A stretch of DNA of 55,294 bases, from assembly GCA_947465495.1 (NCBI GenBank), contig CANIAS010000013.1, forward strand, positions 1 to 55,294. The letters are read 5' to 3'. A model generated the notes under the pieces. It did no database searches and was not told the origin of the DNA. It saw only the letters and a list, made by a program, of their open reading frames with translations. Below, one piece after another: positions 16,884-24,778 of this stretch. Made by a program: the position numbers and the translations under genes. The number at the start of each line of letters is the position of its first letter. Within the stretch, counting starts at the first letter, position 1. Origin of the DNA: Candidatus Pollutiaquabacter sp. GTDB taxonomy: Bacteria > Bacteroidota > Bacteroidia > AKYH767-A > 2013-40CM-41-45.

Positions 16884-19252
16884 CGAATTACTGCGACAGT
16901 TCCTTGCCGGCTAGTCCGCTCGCCTTGCAAGAGGTAACTATAAATCCCTTCCGGCACCAATTCGCCTTGATAATTGCCATCCCATGCAGCGTCTGAAATA
17001 TCCTCCGCGTAGTAGACTGCTTTTCCCCAACGATTAAAAACACGAAGAGAATAACGATCGCAGGGTTTGAAATTAAAGATGATGAATACATCGTTCAATC
17101 CATCCCCATTAGGCGTAAACGAGTTGGGAATGTAAACCCGCTCTCCCTTCGGCAATTCAAAATCAACAGACTTACCCACCGAATCGACGCAGGCATATTC
17201 ACCGTTAACGGTCAACACCACGTTGTAAGTCCCATCCCGCTTCCAAGTATATTCAGGTTGCTTTTCCGTCGAAAAATTTCCGTCTCCGAAATCCCAATGA
17301 TACGCAACGGCGTTATTGGTAACACCCGAGAAAGACACAAAACTCGAACAGCTATCTTGAATAAAATCGAATCCGGCTTCTTTATAACTGACAAAAAAAA
17401 TATTTTCAGTAGCCGTATCGATACATCCATAATCACTGGTAGCAAATAATGTAACGGGAATAACACCTGCTAACTGATAGGTATGTAAAACTGACACATC
17501 AGAAGCTGACGTAGAATCACCGAAATCCCAGCGATAACTTGAAGCAAAACTGGAGTAATTACGAAACCGAACGACTGAATCGCATGGATCTACTTGCCAT
17601 GCGAACGAAGCATCCGGTAATGAGGGTACAAACACCGTGTTTGATTTGGAAGCTACACATCCAGAATCAGAGATGGCAAATAATGTGATTGCAAAATTTC
17701 CGGAAGCATTCAGAGGAAGGAGTGGTGAAAAATCGGAACTGACATCCACGGCATTTAGTTGCCATCGATAGTTAGACGCATCCTGAGAATAATTCAACAA
17801 ATTCAATGCTCGGCCACAGGTGTCCAAGGAAAACTGAAATGCCGGGGAAGGTATTTTCAAGACATGCAACGTGGTTGACGCGGTATCGGTACACCCAGAA
17901 TCGGTAGACGCAATCAGTGTGACTGGGTAATCACCGGGAATTGCAAACGAATGCGAGGGGTTCGGCTGTGAAGAAAAGGTGCCATCCCCAAAATTCCAAG
18001 ACCAATAATCTGCGTTTCCGTTTGCACCGAATGACTGGTCAAAAAATTGAAACTGCGGGGAGCAATGAATATTTGTGGTTGAAAGTGCAGCTAAAAAAGG
18101 CGGATAAATCCTAGCCTCTCCGTATACAGTATCGTTGCACAGCACGTTGTAAGAAGAGTATGCGATTAGGCGAATTGGATAAGTACCTGTATCGGGATAC
18201 GTAAATGCTGGTTGAAAAGACGTTGACGTATCAGAAGTAACGTTAGCGATACCAAAATCCCAATCGTACGTGCCTGCTCCGAATGAACTATTCAGAAAAG
18301 TCGCTGTCAAAGAACCACAAACTACCGTGGGCGAAAATATGGAAGCCAGGGTGATGGTTGGGCAAGGCACTACATTCAACTGAAAATCACGCCTACTCTC
18401 TCCAATCAACTGACCATTGCGGTATTCCTTAACACATAATCCATAAACAAATTGTCCCGTCATGGTGGGTGTAGCGGTGACTTTACCTGTAAAACGATTT
18501 ACTGAAAACGGAATCCCTCCCATCATATCATTGAGGGAATATGGAGCAGCAAAGGAAACCGATGTGTATGGAGGCGGATTCGGTGGCGAAGGTGCTGGAT
18601 CTTGACGACTTCCACCAGTAAGCGGTGTGCAAAGCTCATAGATCAATGAATCTCCGTCAGGGTCAGTTGCGGAATGATCGAATTCGAAAGGCTCTGACGT
18701 ACAAATGAAGGTCGGCGGCAATGCGTTGAAATAAGGATTGGAATTTATGGCGGCCAAGGTGGGATCTGGAATTGTAGCCAAATACGTTCCACCAGAATTA
18801 GACACGTTGTTCAAATTGATGATCGTCTGATTCCGACAGCAACGTTGGTAAACTATCGTGTATCCTCCTGGCAGTGCAGGTAGTGTGACATTGAAAATAT
18901 AATGGGCTACTTCGTAGCACAAATTGGTAGGCGCAATCAGGCACGGACTATTAACCACAGCTGGCATTTGTGTTTCATCAGTGATGTAGGCCGAGACGTT
19001 ACTTACTAAGGCTCCTGCAGCGGTGTAAATACCCACGGATGCAGGATTATCAAAAGCCGCTTGGCCATTCAGACAATCACGGTACACAGTTAGGGTCACC
19101 TCATATTGGTCAATACCCGTGTATCGGTAATTCATCTCTCCCCCAACAATGTGAGTGGCCAAGGCTGGAGAGGTTGCAAAAAGCAGGCAAAAAAGCATGC
19201 ATAACCGATGTCGGCGAACAACTCCTATCGACCACTTTGTAGAAAAATCCAC
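16880..19252 (-). CDS. Secreted PKD-repeat protein with type B type IX secretion sorting domain (CHU_C)
   Basis: The protein is about 790 residues with an N-terminal signal (hydrophobic MLFCLLFATSPALA). It starts at a GTG whose 18 extra residues supply the basic region (VVRRHRLC); an ATG at 19198 is the alternative but would leave a very short, uncharged signal. The N-terminal ~300 residues (THIVGGEMNYRY, YTIVYQRCCRNQTI) match Bacteroidota gliding-associated proteins. Several PKD-like modules follow (WNFGDGTF, WDFGDST, WDFGDGNF). The tail YIPNSFTPNGDGLNDVF to the end is the CHU_C domain that directs type IX export. It is likely a cell-surface protein; the ligand is unknown. Confidence 0.9.
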   Translation of the reverse strand: MDFSTKWSIGVVRRHRLCMLFCLLFATSPALATHIVGGEMNYRYTGIDQYEVTLTVYRDCLNGQAAFDNPASVGIYTAAGALVSNVSAYITDETQMPAVVNSPCLIAPTNLCYEVAHYIFNVTLPALPGGYTIVYQRCCRNQTIINLNNVSNSGGTYLATIPDPTLAAINSNPYFNALPPTFICTSEPFEFDHSATDPDGDSLIYELCTPLTGGSRQDPAPSPPNPPPYTSVSFAAPYSLNDMMGGIPFSVNRFTGKVTATPTMTGQFVYGLCVKEYRNGQLIGESRRDFQLNVVPCPTITLASIFSPTVVCGSLTATFLNSSFGAGTYDWDFGIANVTSDTSTSFQPAFTYPDTGTYPIRLIAYSSYNVLCNDTVYGEARIYPPFLAALSTTNIHCSPQFQFFDQSFGANGNADYWSWNFGDGTFSSQPNPSHSFAIPGDYPVTLIASTDSGCTDTASTTLHVLKIPSPAFQFSLDTCGRALNLLNYSQDASNYRWQLNAVDVSSDFSPLLPLNASGNFAITLFAISDSGCVASKSNTVFVPSLPDASFAWQVDPCDSVVRFRNYSSFASSYRWDFGDSTSASDVSVLHTYQLAGVIPVTLFATSDYGCIDTATENIFFVSYKEAGFDFIQDSCSSFVSFSGVTNNAVAYHWDFGDGNFSTEKQPEYTWKRDGTYNVVLTVNGEYACVDSVGKSVDFELPKGERVYIPNSFTPNGDGLNDVFIIFNFKPCDRYSLRVFNRWGKAVYYAEDISDAAWDGNYQGELVPEGIYSYLLQGERTSRQGTVAVIR

Positions 19253-19589
19253 CTGCTAAAGGTACGATTTAGACGCATGGTACTTAATTTCATTCGAGGA
19301 AATATAGTGGATGTCACTATTTAATCCCAAAATAACACGCTAAAATCTAATTTCCGTAATCCAATTACAGCATCAATCGCATGAAATCGATTCAAAAATT
19401 CATAGTTCCCACCAAAAGGTGCGCAATAAAACATGTAGAGGGCGAACTATTAAAATATCAATCAATGAACCCGCTTGAAGATCACCATATCTTACAAAAG
19501 GCACTTTGTGATTCAAAAACGCAATTTCCACCTGGCCTTTGAGTGTTTCTTTGATACTGTATCAAGCTCAGATAAAGTATCACTCACTC
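19253..19589. other. Intergenic region between divergent secreted-protein genes
   Basis: This 337-base gap separates a minus-strand and a plus-strand secreted-protein gene and should hold both promoters. A TACCTTTA box (minus strand, 19264-19257) resembles a -7 element for the type B protein gene. A perfect 6-bp inverted repeat (ATAGTG/CACTAT, 19304-19320) is present. No convincing gene or RNA was seen. Confidence 0.4.
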
Positions 19590-22007
19590 ATGAAAAAAAT
19601 TTTCCAGCAATTTCTAGTTTCCGTATCCCTGCTTTTAGGTTGGAGTGCATCCGCACAAACCCCTGCCTTGCGCGGAATATACATCAATGACTTTGACGTT
19701 ATTTTCAGAAACAGTGTAAAGGAGGACAGTCTACTGACCTATTTACGCGACAGTTCGTACAATTACATGGCATTATACGACTTACAATCAATCGATTTCA
19801 ACAATTCCACACAAGTTAGCGCACTGGCATCCTTTATTCGAAGGGCCCACGACCAGTACGGCGTTCAATACGTTGGAGCCGTAGGAGAAAGTTTGAGTCT
19901 CTTTGCCAATAAGATCGTTCCGTATAACAACAACCATCCTAGTGCCAGTGAGAAATTCAACGTCTTTAATGTAGAATTTGAGTTTTGGACAACCTCTTCC
20001 GTTTCTCCAGGCGGTAATTACTGCGTGCAGTACCTACAGCAAGCCAACTGCAGTTGCGACACTGCAGGTGCTTTTTTGTATTACAAAAGTCTGATTCGTG
20101 GCGTCGATTCCTTAGCCAACCTTCAAGGAGCTATCAGTGAAACGTATGTAGGATGGTTCAACCAGGGTCAAGGGCAATACATTGCTAATACCATGGATAG
20201 AATCCTGTTGCATGCTTACCGCATCGATGAAACATCGGTATATGGATATAGCAAGACCCGACTTGGATACCTTGGCTCGACCAGCCGCGTGGTTCAAGTT
20301 GCTCCCATTTTCTCTTCCGAACCGATTTTCATGGGCCCATGGCTGAGCAATCATGCGCAGATCCAGGCCTATAATCGTTATCTGGCCGATTTCAATGCGG
20401 ATAATTCCGCCTGGAAAAGCAAAATTAGTCTACAGGGTTATCAGTGGTTTACCTACACCATGATGCCAAGAAACACTACACCATCAACGGGTGGAAGCGT
20501 GTATGTCCCTGCTGTGACGGCTGGGAGTGCAACCTCATTTTGTGCAGGTGGAAGTGTAACACTTACAGCGGAAAGTGGTGACAGTTATAGTTGGTCAAAT
20601 GGCGCCAATTCCAATTCCATTACCGTTACTGCATCAGGAACTTATTCGTGCCAGGTAACATCATCAGGAAATACCGGAACCAGCGTACCAATTACCGTCA
20701 CAGTATACTCTCTCCCCACTGCAAGTATCAGTGCCGGAACAGTTACCAACGCAGGTGTAACTTTGAGTACTACAGCAACCGCGGGTAGCGGCACAGTAAG
20801 TTCTTACCAGTGGACGAAAAACAACGCGAACATCAGCGGAGCTACTTCGGCTTCCCTCTTAGCAACGAGTGATGGAAATTACCAAGTGAGTGTTACTAAT
20901 TCACGTGGTTGTTCCATGGTTTCAACTGCCTATAGCGTAGTCATCCCTACCGCCTTTGTTCCAACCATCACAGCATCCGGCTCAGCCTCCTTTTGTGAAG
21001 GAGGAAGTGTGACACTAACCGCACAGTCAGGCAGCACCTATCTTTGGTCGAATGGTGCGACCACACGTAGTATTACGGTGACTGCTTCAGGAACCTACTC
21101 TTGCACACTGACTCAATCCGGTCAAACTGGAACGTCTGAACCAATCATTGTAACCAGCTGGTCAAATCCAACTGCCACCGTAGTTATTGGAAGTTCGAAT
21201 CCAGGCAGTGTAGCCTTAACAGCGAACGCCACTGCGGGCAGCGGATCCATCAGCAATTTTCAATGGATGATGAATTCAACGGACTTGACAAGTGAAACGA
21301 ACGCTTCCATGTTAGCCACTTTGGATGGTAATTATCAGGTAAAGGTTACCAATAGCAACGGATGTATGGTTACATCATCTGCCGCTTCAGTAACCATTCC
21401 TACCACTACTACTTCTTGCACATTATCGGTACCAACCAACACCACAACCACGATGATTAACTCCAGCAGTGCCAATTTAAATTGGAGTACTATACAAAGT
21501 TGCGACTCCTTGTTGTTCCGGATACGTGTAGAAGGCTCCAATCAGACCAGCTACATCAGTATTCCTTATAATGGTCAAACAAGTTTCACCGTTACTGATC
21601 TGCTTCCTGCCACAGCCTACTCCTGGAAAATGCAGACGAAATGTGGAACAACCACCAGTAATTTATCCACTCGCATTTACTTTAATACAACCATGCAAGA
21701 CACCACCGGCATCACACAAGTTGATGATCAACTGAACAACGAGCAAATCCTTTTAGATAATATCATCACCTACCCTAACCCGGTAAACGATCACTTAAGT
21801 ATAAAAATCATTGGGGAAAGTTCGGCTACAGCCATTTTGCAATTAGCAGATGTCACTGGCAGAATTCTGCAACAAAGTACCGTTGAGTTAACCAAAGGCG
21901 AAAACAATTTCAACATGGAATTACAGGGACTTGCAACCGGTCTATACTTTGTTTCAGCCATCCATTCGAATGAAATCAAAACCACCCGCATCATGCACAT
22001 TGAATGA
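19590..22007 (+). CDS. Secreted protein: TIM-barrel-like domain, Ig-like repeats, FN3-like module, type A sorting domain
   Basis: I start at the ATG 19590 (MKKIFQQFLVSVSLLLG), which gives a good signal peptide ending near SAQ23. Residues ~28-290 alternate beta strands and helices like a TIM barrel (RGIYIND, YMALYDLQ, VQYVGAVGE, FNVEFEFW, SETYVGWF, DRILLHAYR, PIFSSEP, LQGYQWF). Candidate acidic residues are E100, E129, E131, E184 and E244. Then come two copies of a two-module repeat (FCAGGSVTLTA/YSWSNG..., then a second, longer module), an FN3-like domain, and a tail with ITYPNPVNDHLSI and GLYFVSAI, a type A sorting domain. It may be a surface glycan-acting enzyme; this is inference. A paralogue follows. 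Confidence 0.8.
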   Translation: MKKIFQQFLVSVSLLLGWSASAQTPALRGIYINDFDVIFRNSVKEDSLLTYLRDSSYNYMALYDLQSIDFNNSTQVSALASFIRRAHDQYGVQYVGAVGESLSLFANKIVPYNNNHPSASEKFNVFNVEFEFWTTSSVSPGGNYCVQYLQQANCSCDTAGAFLYYKSLIRGVDSLANLQGAISETYVGWFNQGQGQYIANTMDRILLHAYRIDETSVYGYSKTRLGYLGSTSRVVQVAPIFSSEPIFMGPWLSNHAQIQAYNRYLADFNADNSAWKSKISLQGYQWFTYTMMPRNTTPSTGGSVYVPAVTAGSATSFCAGGSVTLTAESGDSYSWSNGANSNSITVTASGTYSCQVTSSGNTGTSVPITVTVYSLPTASISAGTVTNAGVTLSTTATAGSGTVSSYQWTKNNANISGATSASLLATSDGNYQVSVTNSRGCSMVSTAYSVVIPTAFVPTITASGSASFCEGGSVTLTAQSGSTYLWSNGATTRSITVTASGTYSCTLTQSGQTGTSEPIIVTSWSNPTATVVIGSSNPGSVALTANATAGSGSISNFQWMMNSTDLTSETNASMLATLDGNYQVKVTNSNGCMVTSSAASVTIPTTTTSCTLSVPTNTTTTMINSSSANLNWSTIQSCDSLLFRIRVEGSNQTSYISIPYNGQTSFTVTDLLPATAYSWKMQTKCGTTTSNLSTRIYFNTTMQDTTGITQVDDQLNNEQILLDNIITYPNPVNDHLSIKIIGESSATAILQLADVTGRILQQSTVELTKGENNFNMELQGLATGLYFVSAIHSNEIKTTRIMHIE
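20540..21420 (+). repeat. Duplicated pair of Ig-like modules in the first barrel protein
   Basis: Two similar units of about 140-145 codons lie in tandem. Each contains a Cys-bearing module (SFCxGGSVTLTA then WSNGA, ITVTASGTYSC) followed by a second module (TATAGSG.. then LLATSDGNYQV or MLATLDGNYQV). They arose by internal duplication and have diverged. Confidence 0.75.
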
Positions 22008-22032
22008 TCCAATTTTCAAACCGAATTTCATT

Positions 22033-22062
22033 GAGGCTGCCACCAAAAGGCAGCCTCTCCAT
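22033..22062 (+). terminator. Rho-independent terminator after the first barrel protein
   Basis: A perfect 9-bp stem (GAGGCTGCC / GGCAGCCTC) with a 7-base loop is followed by TCCATTTTTATGG. It begins 26 bases after the stop codon at 22007. Confidence 0.8.
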
Positions 22063-22130
22063 TTTTATGGACCGTGTGATTCAATTTGAAAAATTGCCTC
22101 ATGATTCTTTCCATAACTGAGAGAATATAC

Positions 22131-22189
22131 TGCCCAACGAGTGGGGCCTACGTTGACAATTTTCGGTCCCTAAAAAAGTCGATTGGGCA
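22131..22189. other. Nested inverted-repeat element, possible structured RNA
   Basis: TGCCCAA (22131-22137) pairs with TTGGGCA (22183-22189). Inside it GGGGCC (22143-22148) pairs with GGTCCC (22165-22170) with one G-U. The two stems nest, so one strand could fold as a two-tier hairpin of 59 nt. No U-run follows on either side. Strand and function are unknown. Confidence 0.3.
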
Positions 22190-22460
22190 ACTAGACCTCT
22201 CGAATTCTAAGGGAATAGCGTTTTTTTGGCTAAAAGTTATTAACACGTGGTATATGGGATAATTCATATTTCTTCCTAAATATATCCTCTCATGACGTTT
22301 TAAGGGGTATGTTTTTTCCCAAAAAAGGAAGATTCATGTTCGCTCCAACAAGATTTTAATCCGATGTTAAGAACACATTACCCAAAAGTTTCCATAATCT
22401 ACAAGATGGCTTAAATTCGCAAGCAATTGAAATTTTTACTTATCACAAATTGTAGAAATC

Positions 22461-24725
22461 ATGAAACACACATTTCGGATTTTTATTTTAGGTTGCTTGA
22501 TGCTATGGACAGGATTTAGTTCTGCCCAGACGAATTCGGTACGTGGCTTCTATCTGCCTAATACTCCTACCTGGATCGGCAATGCAACCACCGAGACAGC
22601 TATTTTAAATTATGCATCCGGCAATGCCTATAATTACATCACCCTTTATGGACTTGGTTCATTTGACTGGTCGAGTACGACCAAGAAGAACCAGTTAGCA
22701 GACTTTATCCGACGCGCGAAAACAAATTACGGCATTACCCAAATTGGCGCAGCCGGTGAAGTTTACTCCTTTTTCTCCAATTACATCATTCCATTCAATA
22801 ACGCTCGAAGCAGTGCCAATGAAAAAATAGATGTGTTGAATTACGAGTTCGAATGGTGGGTCAGCTCAAGTGTTACTGGACTTTATTGCAGCAAATACCT
22901 CATTCCTAGCGGGTGTGCCTGTGACACAATTGGGGCTTGGAATTACTCATGGCCACAATTCAAAATGATTGACTCTCTGGCTGCTGCAAACGGACTGACC
23001 TCAGAGTATTATTTTGGATGGCCTTCATCCGGTCGCATGCAAACCATCTCCTCCAGGGCGGACCGCATTCTCCTTCATGCTTACCGTACCAGTGATGCCG
23101 ATATTTATCAATACAGTCGTAGCCGATTAATAGATGCCGCTTCCAACAATCAAAGCATCAAGATACTTCCTATCTTTTCGGCAGAACCTAGCTTTATGGG
23201 GACGTGGTTGAACTCTAACCCTATTACTAAGCCTTATCAAACATACGCTACAGCTTTTACCAACGAAACAGGGACGTTTAAACAGCACATCAACCTTCAG
23301 GGGTATCAATGGTTTAATTATGATTACTTACCTCGTACAACAACTGCTGTGGCTGCAATTACTGCAAGCGGGCCAACCACCTTTTGCTCTGGGGGAAGTG
23401 TGACGTTGACGGCTAACACTGGAACATCCTACTTGTGGAGTCCCGGAAATCAAACCACCCAATCAATTACAGTTTCTGCTTCAGGTTCCTACACAGTAAG
23501 GGTCACAAATTCAGCGGGAGCGAGTGCTATTTCTTCGCCCGTTATCGTGAGTACCACTTCAACCATCACTGCTCCAACGATCAGTGCAAGTGGCCCTGTG
23601 TCTTTCTGTCCAGGAGGATCAGTACTGCTTACCTCGAGCACGGCTTCCTCCTATCGTTGGTCAAACGGTGCTACAACTCAATCTATCACTGTAACAGCTT
23701 CGGGCAACTATAACGTGACCATTACATCGGGAAGCTGTTCAGCAACATCCACCAATACCACCGTGACAGTAACATCGACTCCTCCTATTCCGACCGTCAC
23801 AGCAAGTGGATCATTGTCCATCTGTCCTGGAAGTAGTGTGAAATTATCCTCTAGTCAAGCGGTGAGTTACTTATGGTCCAATGGAGCAACTACCCGGGAA
23901 ATAATGGCCGGAACAGCAGGAACCTATTGGGTAAAGGCATACGGCGGTCCAAATTGCTTTAGTCAGTCGCAAAACCAGGTTATAACAACTCTCACCGCAC
24001 CGACCAAACCAACCATCAGTGCTTCAAGTTCAACTTCGTTAACCTCCTCAAATTCCACTGTTAGTCTGACGTCAACTTCAGCCAGTAGTTATCTTTGGAG
24101 CACAGGTGCAACTACACGAACCATTTCTGTAAATACCCAGGGAAGTTACCGAGTCACAGTTTCTAACTCCAGCGGATGTACTGCTACGTCCGAAGCTACT
24201 TTGGTTAGTGCTAACGGCTGCACACCGCCTGCTGCACCAACTATTTCACTAAGTACAACTAGTAATGTTATCACTAGCGGAACTAGCGTGACGCTTACAG
24301 CTTCGACTGCCAATGGCTACCTATGGTCCAATGGAGCAACAACACGAACTATCACAGTTAATGCCGCAGGCACTTATACTGTCCGGGGCTACAGTGGTGG
24401 TTCTTGTTATTCTACCTCTTTACCTATGACCATTTATGTAGTTAGTGCCCGTTTGCAATCTTCAGAAGCTGTCGGCTTCTCCATGTCCCTGTATCCGAAT
24501 CCTGCTACTAGCGACTTACAGGTCAACTACCAATCTAGCTTATCTGAAAAAGCTAATTTCCGCATAGCGGATATTTCAGGTCGTATTGTTCTTGAGCATG
24601 ACTGGGAATCCATTGTTGGATTCAACAGTGTTGATGTAGACGTTGCTGCACTTCCTCGCGGAATTTATGTGGCCACTATCGTAACTGGAGAGGGTCAACA
24701 GACTTCCCGGATTATCTTACAATAG
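22461..24725 (+). CDS. Secreted paralogue: TIM-barrel-like domain, five Ig-like repeats, type A sorting domain
   Basis: This 754-residue protein shares its N-terminal ~290 residues with the preceding gene: signal peptide to about SAQ23, then RGFYLPN, YITLYGLG, GAAGEVYSFF, NYEFEWW, SEYYFGW, DRILLHAYR, FSAEPSFMG, LQGYQWFNY. Conserved acidic positions include E100, E129, E131, E182 and E242. From about residue 297, five Ig-like repeats of ~70-75 residues follow, each with a YLWS(N/T)GATT-type core. The tail (LYPNPATSDLQV, GRIVLEHDW, GIYVATIV) is a type A sorting domain for export by the type IX system. It is probably displayed on the cell surface. No family name is assigned. Confidence 0.82.
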   Translation: MKHTFRIFILGCLMLWTGFSSAQTNSVRGFYLPNTPTWIGNATTETAILNYASGNAYNYITLYGLGSFDWSSTTKKNQLADFIRRAKTNYGITQIGAAGEVYSFFSNYIIPFNNARSSANEKIDVLNYEFEWWVSSSVTGLYCSKYLIPSGCACDTIGAWNYSWPQFKMIDSLAAANGLTSEYYFGWPSSGRMQTISSRADRILLHAYRTSDADIYQYSRSRLIDAASNNQSIKILPIFSAEPSFMGTWLNSNPITKPYQTYATAFTNETGTFKQHINLQGYQWFNYDYLPRTTTAVAAITASGPTTFCSGGSVTLTANTGTSYLWSPGNQTTQSITVSASGSYTVRVTNSAGASAISSPVIVSTTSTITAPTISASGPVSFCPGGSVLLTSSTASSYRWSNGATTQSITVTASGNYNVTITSGSCSATSTNTTVTVTSTPPIPTVTASGSLSICPGSSVKLSSSQAVSYLWSNGATTREIMAGTAGTYWVKAYGGPNCFSQSQNQVITTLTAPTKPTISASSSTSLTSSNSTVSLTSTSASSYLWSTGATTRTISVNTQGSYRVTVSNSSGCTATSEATLVSANGCTPPAAPTISLSTTSNVITSGTSVTLTASTANGYLWSNGATTRTITVNAAGTYTVRGYSGGSCYSTSLPMTIYVVSARLQSSEAVGFSMSLYPNPATSDLQVNYQSSLSEKANFRIADISGRIVLEHDWESIVGFNSVDVDVAALPRGIYVATIVTGEGQQTSRIILQ
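23350..24440 (+). repeat. Five tandem Ig-like repeats
   Basis: At protein level five modules of about 70-75 residues share a start such as ITASGP or ISASG, a GGSVTLTA-like strand, a central YLWSNGATTR core and an ITVxAxGxY strand. Copies 1-3 and 5 carry Cys, which may form disulfides. This is internal duplication, not a DNA-level satellite. Confidence 0.8.
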
Positions 24726-24743
24726 TCAATTCTCCTAACCTGC

Positions 24744-24775
24744 AAAGGCCTCCCTACTAAAGGGGGGCTTTTTAC
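24744..24775 (+). terminator. Terminator between convergent genes
   Basis: GCCTCCC (24748-24754) pairs with GGGGGGC (24762-24768) with one G-U, and TTTTTAC follows. It lies between the stop of the second barrel protein (24725) and the stop of the minus-strand nuclease gene (24779). On the minus strand A-rich bases also flank the stem, so it may act in both directions. Confidence 0.75.
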
Positions 24776-24778
24776 TTT

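Larger units (their letters stand above)
22008..22460. other. 453-base intergenic region between the two paralogous secreted-protein genes
   Basis: No credible coding sequence is present. It holds a strong terminator just after the first gene (22033-22062) and a nested inverted-repeat element (22131-22189). The remaining ~270 bases, AT-rich and with several A/T tracts, must carry the promoter of the second gene; I could not identify a convincing -33/-7 pair. Confidence 0.5.

Noticed and set aside
20540-24440. Possible minisatellite or CRISPR-like array
   Set aside because: The repetition is at protein level (Ig-like modules of 70-145 codons); no short identical DNA repeats with equal spacers were seen.
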